Assembly: GCA_963678675.1 (NCBI GenBank)
Contig: OY783195.1
Location: 21,242,283-21,306,282, forward strand
DNA from: Xiphydria camelus
Lineage: Eukaryota > Arthropoda > Insecta > Hymenoptera > Xiphydriidae
Length of the DNA stretch: 64,000 nucleotides
Direction of reading: 5' to 3'
The notes beneath the pieces were generated by a model that saw only the letters and a program-made list of their open reading frames with translations, ran no database searches and was not told the DNA's origin. This document shows, one piece after another, positions 23,481 through 33,600 of this stretch. Numbering within the stretch: the stretch's first letter is position 1; every line of letters begins with the position of its first letter. Made by a program: the position numbers and the translations under genes.

Positions 23481-24413
23481 TGGGACATACGGTATACGAT
23501 TTTGTACACACAGAAGGTAAAAAGAGTTAGTGTTAGTAGCCACCATGACTGCACACTATTATCACGCGGTGAATTCGAGTGCATATACTGGGATATTCGG
23601 GTGGATGTCCACCGTGAAGCCACACTGCAGTCAAGCAGTATGGGTACGAAGTGTCGGCCGCAAATTGAACCTAGCCCTCGCACGGTACATGTTCAGCCCA
23701 CGCCCAACCCATCTCTTCCACGTCCACGTTTTTAATCATTTACCGTATATTGAACGTAGTACTCACCCACGCTAGCGCCTCGCAGCATGGCATCAGCAAT
23801 ATTTTTTTCTTTTCAAAACAAGCCCCGCTACCCACCGCCTACGAAATCTGTGCGGCGAATACAAGCCTTCCCACGCGTAGCTGGCGACAGACTGGGCTAG
23901 CTCTGAGCTGGGTCCAATATGCGCCACTCCGTTTCAAATCATGTTTTAAAAAGTAATGCACGCGTTCGCTGCACGTCTGCTGTGCATGAACTGGGCTCAA
24001 TTTGCGGTAGGCATGGCCTACCACGACCCAGCCCACGCACGGCACATGTTCAGCCTACACCCAGCAAATCTTTTCCACGCGTCCACCTTTTTATTCATTT
24101 ACCGCATATTGAACCCAGTTCACGCACAACACACGTGCAGCGCACGCATGCGTTACTTTGTAAGACATGATTTGAAACGGAGTGGCGCATATTGGATCCA
24201 GCTCAGAGCTAGCCTAGTCTGTCGCCAGCCATGCGTGGGGAGGTTTGTATTCGCCGCATAGATCTCGTGGATCGTGGGCAGCATGGGTGTTCCGTTGCAC
24301 GATTGACGGGGCCCGGAATGTTCCATTCGTACGCTTTCTGTACGAACGGAACGCTTTCTGTAATGGCGTACCGGTCGGAAAACCACTAAATATGTTGTCA
24401 GGAACTTCCTCAG

Positions 24414-24898
24414 TTAACCTTTCATTGCATACTGTTGCATATTTGCAACATATTTTTAAATTCATGTATATTCACAATAGGCGAAGTTTCTAACGGCATA
24501 TGACGAACTTCCACAACATAAAGTTACAAGATATGACAGAAAACAGAAAAAAAATATTTCAATAAATATTGTCCCAATGTAATTATCCAATGTAATAAGC
24601 ATATGGGTGGAGTCCTATAGAGTCCAAGTTTCCTACTGAAATGTGACAAATGTGGACAAAAATTGTTTTAGATTATTTCATTCTTAGGTTGTCTGTAATG
24701 TTGCAAATATGCAAATTAGTTTTGTTAACAGTTGCATATTGTTATTAATATGCAACATTTTGTTTTTTGTTTAAATAGGCGTTAAATTTTAATAAACATT
24801 TTTTATAATATTATATTTTTTTACTAATCAGAAATATAATCGAATACGAAAAATAATTTTTCATTTATTTAAAAAGAATCATGCAACAAAGGGTTAAC
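24414..24898. mobile_element. possible TTAA-type non-autonomous element
   Basis: TTAACCTTTCATTGCAT near 24415 is mirrored by ATGCAACAAAGGGTTAA ending near 24897, an imperfect terminal repeat (one indel, one mismatch). TTGCATATTTGCAAC-like motifs repeat inside. There is no ORF. The piggyBac link rests only on the TTAA ends. Confidence 0.4.
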
Positions 24899-25289
24899 AA
24901 CCCCCCCCCCCCAAGTATTCCTTGCATTTAGGTAAACATTTCTATTTCTTTTTCTTTTCCTCGATAACCTGTACAATAGAACTACTTCTTCGGAGTTTCC
25001 GAATCCGATTCTAAATCTAGCAAGATTTCACCGAGGGATGCCATGCTGCGAGGTGCTAGTGTGGGCCACTATTGGGTTCAATATGCGGTAATGAATAAAA
25101 ACGTGGACGTGAACAAGATGGGATAGGTGTGGGCTGAAAATGTGCCGTGTGTGGGCTGGGCTCAATTTGCTGTGGGCCTAAGTACTGTGGCAACACGGTG
25201 CGCTTTCAAAATTACTGTGGGTGGATTTTGCAAAAAGGGAACGCACGCAGTGACTACAGTGGTTTCACTGTGAGATAATGCTGTAGACT

Positions 25290-25395
25290 CTGTGGCGATG
25301 GATGCGCATCAGAGAGCCTGGCGTATGTGTGGATGCGGCGCTGTGGTAGGTCGAGCATGCCTGCTGCAGCGGGTTTATCACGTCGGGGTCTCCAT
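25290..25395 (-). repeat. fragment of the TRIM-like element interior
   Basis: GATGCGGCGCTGTGG, GTCGAGCATGCC and ATCACGTCGGGGTC match the interior and primer-site side of the LTR element at 16039-17031. No LTR is attached. Confidence 0.5.
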
Positions 25396-25514
25396 TATAA
25401 GCAAAGTATACCTCTTAATTCACGGTCTCATACCTAAAAAACTATTATTTTTAAAAACGCATATTATATTAGGAATCAGTTACCGTACATTCTGAATACA
25501 ATCAATGTATTGGG

Positions 25515-26022
25515 TTAGATAATAAGTTCGTAGCGTTTTCTTTTATTTTACAACGATTTGTTTGCTGTTTCGCAAAGTGTTTATATTCATTCGAAAGAGC
25601 TTTTTCTGCTTTACAAAACTGTTATAATTATTTCTTCGAATAACAATTTTTTATTATTTTTCAAGTTTAGAAATGGAATATCCAGGAGGCAAAAATCAGC
25701 ATTTTCAACATCTTTTTTATAAAAGACTCGCCTATAAAACCTTCTCCGTACACGTCGCAAATATCCCGAGCAGCTGCGGCAGCTTTTTGACCACGATGAA
25801 AAGCGAAGAAAAGCAGATGTCGAAACTGCTGATTTTTGCTTACTGGATATTCCATTTCTAAGGCTGAAAAATAATAAAAAATTCAGTTATTCGAAGAAAC
25901 AATTATAACAGTTTTGTAGAGTAGAAAGAGCTCTTTCGAATGAATATAAACACTTTGCGAAACAGCAAACAAATCGTTGTAAAATAAAAGAAAACCCAAA
26001 ACTCTACGAACTTATTTTCTAA
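25515..26022 (-). mobile_element. palindromic mariner-derived MITE
   Basis: About 508 bp with long inverted repeats starting TTAGATAATAAGTTCGTAG and ending CTACGAACTTATTTTCTAA, arms about 200 bp. The centre reads on the - strand FRHLLFFAFHRGQKAAAAAR and DICDVYGEGFIGES, the N-terminal helix-turn-helix start of a mariner transposase, after which the frame becomes the inverted repeat. It is thus an element reduced to its 5' end plus a mirrored copy. It interrupts the dispersed repeat that continues at 26036. Confidence 0.75.
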
Positions 26023-26035
26023 CCTAATAGTTTGA

Positions 26036-26600
26036 ACAAGTAATATTTATAAGTATAATGCAACTATCGATCTGTGTTAACTTCTTTAAAAGCAGTACGG
26101 AATTATTTTAAATTACAAATGCATGAGGTAATTCGCTCAGGAGGTTCATATGAGGTAGCCTTCATTCTACTACTTACACTATATTTTAAACTAATTCATC
26201 ATTTAGTAAAGTTTTTCAATTTGTTGACAAGATAACTATTGGCAAAATTCTTATTATTAAAATATGTTTTTTACAAATCTCTTCAGTGAAACACCATGTA
26301 CAGTTACTATGCATTGCATAGGCAATAATAGGTGTCAGAACTAATACCCTGCTAAATGAAATACGTAAGTTATACGGTGGATAAACTAATATGTCCGTTT
26401 TTGTGCACTGTAATTCAAGGATTTTATTAGGTGTATAAATACATTAAGTTTTAGGATACTTCCATTCCGTATCATAAAAGTAATTCAAAGTTTCCGCTCA
26501 CATATGATATGTTGGAACTTGTTATATAGTATCGAAACATAAGGGAGTCATAGATATAAACTTTAAAATCTGCGAATAAAACATGCATTACCGATAAGCT
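26036..26600. repeat. dispersed repeat family, copy 1
   Basis: Shares CAGTACGGAATTATTTTAAA, GCTCAGGAGGTTCATATGAG and CTTCCATTCCGTATCATAAA with copies at 28010-28440 and 48085-48760. There is no ORF. Because it runs into mariner transposase sequence both here and at 50 kb, it is probably the 5' non-coding part of that mariner family. Confidence 0.65.
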
Positions 26601-26603
26601 CTT

Positions 26604-27274
26604 TATTAGAAATTGCATTCGCTGTGAATTCCATGAAGAAAAAAGTGTTAGGATAACATGTGAATCGATCTGTTCTGTTCTTGGGGACGATATTCTTTCT
26701 AAAAGTACATGTGAGTATTGGTATAAGAGATTTAACCCTGCGTTAGTCTAGTGAAACAATGTAATGTGAAAATTGCATTTAGTTGAGGACTGTCAGACCC
26801 CGGAAGACTAACGGAGGGTTAAAGACGGTGATTTTGATGTTAGGTAACCGTGAACGTACTAGGGCCCCTGTAAAGGTGGACGACCAGGAACCGCAAGCAT
26901 TGCTGGATGAAAACTCTTGCCAGACGGAAAAACATTCAAGAACAGAGTTAGGAGTAACGCAACCAACCATTTCCTATCGCTTACAAGCAATGGAAATGAT
27001 TCGAAAAAAAACAAAGTGGGTGCCACACTCTTTGACCCAAGCAAATAAAAATAGCCGTCTGTGGACGTATGTTTGAATCTTTACAACAAGCAACAAAGAA
27101 AGTCTTCTTTGTGAAAAATTGTGACCGGCGATGAAAAGTGGACATATTCTGATAATCCGAAATGCAAATATCATTGGGATGACCCCGGCGAGTCGACGAC
27201 ATCGACGTCAAAGCGCAATATTCAGTATAATAAAGTTATGCTGTGTATATGGTGGGATATACATAAAAGGCGTA

Positions 27275-27307
<33 letters not shown>

Positions 27308-27420
27308 ATGAATTTCTGAAACCTGGCCAGATAGTTACTGCCGATCGCGGTCGTCAACAACTAATATGATTGAACCAAGAAATTGACCAAAAGCGTCCAG
27401 TTACTGACAAATCGAAATAA
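26604..27420 (+). pseudogene. mariner transposase pseudogene
   Basis: Fragments in successive frames follow mariner order: an N-terminal helix-turn-helix (ICSVLGDDILSKSTCEYWYKR region, 26664-26740), SCQTEKHSRTELGVTQPTIS (26920-26980), KKTKWVPHSLTQANKNSRL (27007-27060), then VTGDEKW with the first catalytic Asp near 27123 and VMLCIWWDIHK to 27268. Several shifts and stops break it. A (CT)n microsatellite at about 27279-27302 has expanded inside the coding remnant. Confidence 0.8.
27279..27302. repeat. (CT)n microsatellite
   Basis: Twelve CT units in a row, inside the mariner pseudogene. Confidence 0.9.
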
Positions 27421-27489
27421 GAAATAACTATACCCCAGAATAGAGGCCACCGATGTTCAAATTGTACGTGGCGAGACCGCGCCTGAACA

Positions 27490-28440
27490 AACTGTTATTC
27501 TTAAAAGGTACATATTATATTCAAATTAAATCAGTTACTATAAATTTTGAATACAATCAATGATATCTTATTGGACAGGTGATATATAATATATGTATAA
27601 TAAATAATAATCTGTATCTGTACTTAGCATTTACCAGGCACTCAGTCCTTTTTGGACCATTGTACCCGAGCCACACTTGGGGCAACTCAGACGGAGAGGG
27701 GCCCCACTCTCTGACCCCAACCCCCGGTGAGCCCAGGGCCTCCATGCAGACGGCCATGCTGAAGTTCCTTAGCCCTCCCAGGTGTTCCAACCAGAGGGGG
27801 GGGGGGGGGGCTCTCTGTCCTCACTCACTGGGGAAGGGGGTCCTCCATACAGAAGCCCCCCCCCCCCCAGTACAGCCGGTCTTAGCTCGATCCCCGGATC
27901 CCGGAAAAATTATTTTTCCGTAAGCCGGGATTCGAACCCTAGACCTATCGCACAAGTAGTCCTCGAGAGGCCAGCACTTTGACCACTCGGCCACTGCCGG
28001 CGACTAATAAATAATAATGCAGTTACTAATTTGTGTTTACTTCTTAAAGTATTATAGTACAGAATTATTTAAAATCAGAAATGCACGAAGAAATCTGCTC
28101 AGGAGGTTCGTGTGAGGTACATTTAATTTTGCTAATACTTGCTCGTATATCGTCGACAAATGCAAGATTATAATGATCGATGGAATTGTTGGCCAACTTG
28201 AGGATCAGTTAGTAATTACTTATCTCATCATGTAGTAACGTTCTGCAATTTGCCGACGAGATAAGTATTGGCTAAATTATTTGTATGAAAATGTTACTCT
28301 GTACGAAACTCTTGAGTAAAATACCCCATGTAACATAGACAGTATAAGAGTGTCAGAACTAATATCCACTAACAGTAAATGGAAAATATAAGTTACAGGA
28401 TAAATGAATTAAAGCGTTTGCTTCTGTGCACTGTTATTGA
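27490..28440. repeat. dispersed repeat family, copy 2 (split by a SINE)
   Basis: 27490-27611 and 28019-28440 are the two halves of one copy related to 25430-26600 and 48085-48760. Shared blocks are GAATACAATCAATG, TACAGAATTATTTAAAAT and TATAATGATCGATGG. The SINE at 27612-28004 is inserted between them. Confidence 0.6.
27612..28004 (-). mobile_element. tRNA-derived SINE with 14-bp target duplication
   Basis: The same TAATAAATAATAAT occurs at 27598-27611 and 28005-28018, a 14-bp duplication typical of LINE-assisted insertion. On the - strand the 5' head reads GCCGGCAGTGGCCGAGTGGT followed by a B box GGTTCGAATCC, a tRNA-Ser/Leu-like polymerase III promoter. The body is GC-rich with G/C homopolymer runs (27796-27811, 27858-27870). 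There is no coding content. Confidence 0.85.
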
Positions 28441-28657
28441 AGGCTCTTAGCATACTTGCCATTTCTTCTTATTAACTTCTGTATCTTGCAACTATCAAAA
28501 TTATATTATAATAATCGGATGCCAAATATTCATCAATTTGTTCAAGCACGGGCCCGCCAAGTACTATTTTGAACATTGGTAGTCTGTTTTGGTATAGTCA
28601 TTTGTCCTTTCGATCTCGGTTAATTTCGTTGCTCTTGATTATACCGAGTGATTTGCA

Positions 28658-29115
28658 GGATGGGTGATAAATGAAGTTTTTCCTCACTCATGCCCATTTC
28701 GAGGTCTTTTCCAGCCTATTTTTAGACCGTAAGATGGCGTTTTTCCTGCGTGACACCGATCGGGAGTCCGCAGGCTGTCAACAGATTGTTTATTCCAAAG
28801 TAGGTCCTCTTCCAAACTGATAAACGTAACGTGAAATGAGCCGTGTATACTTCTGATTGTTTTGTTTTGAGAAATAGGCAAAGCATTCGTGAGGAAAAAT
28901 AGTATATGTCATTCGGCTGAAATCCTCGGATTTTTTAGACTGTGTTTAAAAACACCCTCACCTTCGGCAAGCCTCATTCCCAAACCATGCCTCGTGTTAC
29001 GACCTAATTAAACACAGTCTGAAAAAACCTTGAATTTCCGCCTTATGTGACATAAGATACTATTTAGTCGAAGTTCTCACGCGCTCTTGTGTGTTTCTTA
29101 TACCACCCATCCTGA
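28658..29115. mobile_element. possible short DNA element with CAGGATGGGTG ends
   Basis: CAGGATGGGTGATA at 28658 is mirrored by TATACCACCCATCCTG ending at 29115. A second, inner inverted pair (TTTTTTAGACTGTGTTTA and its near complement) lies at about 28930-29025. There is no target duplication and no ORF, so this is tentative. Confidence 0.45.
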
Positions 29116-29534
29116 GAAATACTTGATACAGGTACTTGGCACTACATTCGGATGCCAATACTTTTTTAAGTGAAATATTATTTTAGAAGGAGTATACTTT
29201 ACAATTGCAAGCAAAGTATCTCGCTAAGTCGTAAGGTTTCAAAGATCGTGTATACATGGGTTGTACGTATACCAATACGTATAGACGCAGTCAGGACCGC
29301 GTGCCCTGCAGTGTCGATCTGTCAGAGGCTTTCCGCAGAGAGCAAGTCGATTGGCCAGTGATGAGGTTATTCCGCCCTCCATCACTCGGGAAGTGACGTC
29401 ACATCATCTCGTAATAATACAAATACATAAGTAGTTCCTGTGGTCGCAGCGCTGCGTAATAACATTGCGACATGATAACGGGCGTTTGAGAGTGGGATAT
29501 ATGGGCTCAACGTTCTTGGGCCTGGTATATGAAC
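29116..29534. other. spacer without recognised content
   Basis: No gene or repeat could be supported in these 419 bp. Confidence 0.5.
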
Positions 29535-29618
29535 ATATCTGCACCTCAGAGCCAGACTATGTTAAGTCCAATGGCATTCCATTGGACTTCACATAGTCTG
29601 GCTCTATGGTACAGATAT
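29535..29618. repeat. near-perfect 84-nt hairpin (miRNA-precursor-like or micro-foldback)
   Basis: Positions 29548-29574 pair with 29579-29605: 27 bp with a single mismatch and a 4-nt CATT loop, beginning AGAGCCAGACTATGT. ATATCTG at 29535-29541 pairs with CAGATAT at 29612-29618, so a mismatched outer stem extends it. It lies 25 bp before the BEL insertion. Whether it is transcribed cannot be seen. Confidence 0.7.
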
Positions 29619-29643
29619 AGATACGTTGCCAGCTGAGTGATAC

Positions 29644-30478
29644 TGTTCGGTCGCCACGCGATCTAGGTACGGATCTCCCCGGGGTCGTAAATCCCGGGTA
29701 CACGTGAGTGACGCGGCTAACAAACTGACCGAACTACCGGAAGGTATTTTTCAACCTATCGGCTGTTTCAATGATTTTGCATGAATGCACTATAGTTCCG
29801 CGATATCCCGTTTGGCTCGGCCAAAAGAACCTTGGTGGTCTTAACGACTGCGAGACGGGTTATACACGGAACTCCGCACGTTGCTGACTTGATGATTGAC
29901 GGTAGATAGTACATTGAAGCAACGGCGGCTGATTCCGACTTATATTAACCGTCCTTTGGTAGGCGGAAGGGGTAGCGTCGCTTGACGCTATGCACCCTTA
30001 TTGGTCGAAGGAGGAATGTCGGGGGAGCAGGCGATGACGCTGGGAACCTTCGAGACTCGGTAACCAAGAAGCGGGGTACCGTGGCTAACGGTACCCGCAT
30101 GACGTATCCAAATGTCCAAGAATACCGGACGCTCTTTCTCGATCGTGAGGAAGCGTCCGGTTCCCTAAATTGGCTAATCGTCGGATCGGAATGCGCCAGG
30201 TATAAGGTTCCCCCCGATCGGTCATCGCCTGGATTCGACATTCCTACTTTCGAGGCTGCCGATTGTAAAGATTATGCGGTACACATTAAAGCGTGTACCG
30301 AAGGGAACGACGCGTCGAGTACCGTTTCATACCTACCTTCCAGGAAAGCGTGAACTCGGGTGGTTTGCCATCGGCGTAATTGCCGAAACAAACCCTTTCC
30401 TCGAAGATAGGATTAGCGGTAAATCGTGAATGTTCGATCGGGCTATTTTGGGGTTCCGTCGTTCGGTGCGACGGAACA
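29644..30478 (-). repeat. BEL 3' LTR
   Basis: 835 bp, TG...CA on the - strand. It contains a hairpin at its U3 edge (TTCCGTCG and CGACGGAA). Apparently identical to the 5' LTR. The short open frames inside occur equally in both LTRs and are not thought to be genes. Confidence 0.95.
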
Positions 30479-30675
30479 TACTCCCCCCGTTGCGAACGGA
30501 GAGAGAAACTAAAACTAGCATGCTTACATGTATTGCAATTGGAACAATAGAATGATGTATTGCTACTTATATCTTAAATTAATGTAACCTGGATGACCTA
30601 AAATATTAAGATGATACCTCTAGTATCCTAGCTGAAATTGCGCAATTACTGTACAAATTATCGAGTACGCTTTAA
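30479..30675 (-). other. BEL 3' untranslated region and polypurine tract
   Basis: About 200 bp between the pol stop and the 3' LTR. It ends, on the - strand, in ACGGGGGGAGTA next to the LTR. There is no room for an envelope gene. Confidence 0.8.
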
Positions 30676-33600
30676 CTACTGATTGTTTGTACCTTGTTCA
30701 TCGAACAAGGGTGCGAGTCTTTTCACATTTCGTTTGAAAGTACCGTTTGCGGTTGTCACCTGCACGACTCGAATGATCCCGTCGTCTCCGGGATAAGTCC
30801 TGGTGATTCGACCCAATGCCCATTGGTTCGGTGGTAGTCGCTCCTCTCGAATTATGACGATGGTCCCTTCTTTGATGTCGTGTGATCCATTGGTCCACTT
30901 GCTCCGCGTGGTGAGTTCGCTGATATACTCTTTTTGCCACCGCATCCAAAAATGTCGTTTCACCTTCTGAATATGCTGCCAAGTGGATAATCGGTTTGAT
31001 GGAACGGCTTCAAAATTTGTTTCGGGTAGGTTCCTTGGTGCATCACCGATTAGAAAATGAGCGGGAGTGAGGACATTGATGTCGTTGGGGTCTGTGGATA
31101 TAGGCGTCAAGGGGCGTCCATTCAGGATTCCCTCGATTTCGATTGTTAACGTATTGAATTCCTCGAAGGTGAATAATTGCTCTCCGGAAATCCGTTTCAG
31201 ATGGTGTTTGAAAGATTTTACGCCAGCTTCCCATAGTCCACCAAAATGCGGCGTTAGTGGAGGAGTATGATGCCACGTAATACCTTCATTGGCAAGGTCC
31301 CTTTGGATGCGAGGATCTTGTGATTCGTTTGAAAAAATGGTGGAGAGCTCGGCTAGCTCGTTCCTAGCTCCAACGAAATTCGTGCCATTATCGGTGTATA
31401 TGTGCCGTGGTTTTCCTCGTCGAGCGATGAACCGTTTGAGTGCCGCCATAAACCCGTCTGTAGTCAAGTCGCTGACTACTTCCAGATGGATGGCTTTCAA
31501 TACAAGGCATACGAACACTGCCACGTAAACCTTCACACGAGTTCGATTGCGGAATTTCTTCTCCTTGATGAAAAATGGTCCGCAGTAGTCGATCCCCGTG
31601 TTACTGAATGGCCTAGCTTCCGCGGTTCGAGCCCGGGGCAACTGACCCATGACGTAATTGATTGGAGGAGGATCAGCACGGATGCATTTGATGCATTGTC
31701 GGATGACCTTCCGGACTTGATTCCGGCCGTCTAGAATCCAATATTTTTGTCGTAGTGCGTAAAGAGTTGTCTGCGTACCTGCATGATGATTTTTCAAATG
31801 CTCGTAACGGATGAGCATTGTTGTCACGTGGTGATTCTTTGGCAATAACATTGGATGTCGTTGTGCGTAGGGAACATCGGCGTTCCTCAATCGTCCTCCC
31901 ACACGTAACAAATCGTCATTGTCTAGGAACGGGTTGAGTGATTTCAATCTGGTACTCCGTGATGTTCCGTTCCCTTTCTTTAGTTCCTTGATGTCCTCGA
32001 CGAAAGTTGCATGTTGAACACACCGTACAATCCGACGGTCTGCCTGTTCGATTTCTTCGGCTGTCACAGGTCCCTCGAAGTTATTGCCTCGTTTGACTCG
32101 GAGACAGTAGGCCACTGTACGCCGAAGTGTGATGATTGAGGAGTATCGATGGAGAATTTCGTTCCTCTCCGTGTTGAGCGTAAGACAATACGCTTTTCGT
32201 TGTTCAGGAACTTCTGATGGGAATATCAAATCCAACTGTGGCCACGCAGATTCAGATTGTCGTAACCAAATCGGTCCTTTTTCCCAGTTTGATTTTTGCA
32301 CAAATTCGGATGGTGACAGGCCTCGGGATAGGTGGTCAGCTGGGTTATCAGCTGACCGTACGTGTTTCCAAGTGCTGGCGTCCGTCTTCTCTTGTATAGC
32401 AGAAATTCGATTTGCGATGAACGTTGGAAGTCGATGTGGTTCGGTATTAATCCAGTGCAAAGTGATGGTAGAGTCGGACCAGAACACCGTCCGGTCGACG
32501 GCAATTGGTAACGCTCGTCGTGTTGACACATACAGTTCTGCCAGTAGCAATGCTCCGCATAATTCCAACCTAGGCAGTGAGATATTCTTCAAAGGTGCTA
32601 CTCTGGATTTGGCGCATGCTAACACCACTTCTCCTCGTCCTTCTTGATCCTCGGATCTGATGTATATGCAGGCTCCGTATGCCCGTTCGCTCGCATCGCA
32701 GAAACCATGCATCTGTACTTCTCTGGCGTCCGTGATGATCATCTGTCGCTCAAATGCAATATTATTAAGAATTTTGAATTGCGCTACAAACGTGGTCCAC
32801 TCAGTGTGGATATTGGACGGAACAGATTCATCCCAAGTCAAACTCTGCCGCCAGAGATTCTGCATCATGATTTTTGCTCTGGATACCACCGGGCCTAAAA
32901 GTCCCAGAGGGTCGAAGATCTTCGCGATTTGAGATAAGATGACTCTCTTTGTAACCTTGTCGCCAGGTTTTATCGATTCTGCAGTGTAGGTGATGTTGTC
33001 CGACTGAGAGTCCCAATCGACCCCCAAAGTCCTGATGGTACAGTCTTCTTTGTGCAATCTTCGCCGAGTGCTGCCTTCGGTCAGTCCCTTCAGAAGTTGA
33101 GTATCATTAGAGGCCCATTGTCGTAAATTGAAGCCTCCTTGCTGAAGTAACTCGATGAGTTCGTTGCGAATTTTGATAGCCTTCTGTATTGTGTTTGCTC
33201 CAGTGAGGACGTCGTCGACGTACAGATCGCGTTTTAATATGCGTGACGCAACCGGATAGGCATGTGCTCCATCGTCGGCTAGCCGGTGCAAACATCGGAT
33301 GGCTAGATATGGAGCCGCAGATAATCCGAAGGTAATCGTGTTGAGCTCGTATACCTTCATCTCATTTTGCGGATTCCTCCAGATCACCCGTTGGTATTTA
33401 CGATCCTCCTCCCTGACCCAGACTTGGCGGTACATCTTTTCTATGTCTGCAGTCATGACGTACCGATGAGTGCGGAATCGGAGCAGTAGTGAGAAGATGT
33501 CATCCTGGATGGTGGGACCAACCATGAGGGCGTTGTTCAAGGAAACTCCGGAATTGGATTTGGCCGATCCGTCAAAGACAACTCGGAGTTTCGTAGTCGT

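Larger units (their letters stand above)
19798..23496. mobile_element. composite foldback element made of two abutting palindromes
   Basis: Starts TACCGTATGTCCCACTCCC at 19798 and ends GGGTGGGACATACGGTATA at 23496, so the extreme ends are inverted repeats (ACCGTATGTCC, then CCCCGATAGC). Inside lie two separate palindromes, 19814-21383 and 21385-23480, each with its own CCCCGATAGC-type ends. The matching outermost ends suggest one 3.7-kb unit; independent adjacent insertions remain possible. Confidence 0.6.
23497..25400. repeat. nested inverted repeats, no gene
   Basis: Sequence at about 23660-23800 (GTACATGTTCAGCCCACGCC, CACGTTTTTAATCATTTACC) is mirrored at about 25020-25180. Within it, 23829-23955 is mirrored at 24165-24270 (GCGCCACTCCGTTTCAAATC). 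Short open frames here run in both directions through the mirrored sequence and show no family features. The segment at 25200-25270 resembles the CACTGTG family. Confidence 0.65.

Noticed and set aside
15762..23500. CRISPR-like or satellite array of short repeats
   Set aside because: The short motifs are irregularly spaced, occur in both orientations and belong to inverted-repeat elements in a eukaryotic genome.
23530..24465. Several 70-100 codon frames in both directions
   Set aside because: They are mirror images produced by the nested inverted repeats and lack any protein family signal.
29945..30353. Open frames of about 100-120 codons in both directions inside the BEL LTRs
   Set aside because: Present identically in both LTRs, in regulatory sequence, without protein features.
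30479..30675. An envelope gene in the BEL element
   Set aside because: Fewer than 200 bp lie between the pol stop and the 3' LTR.
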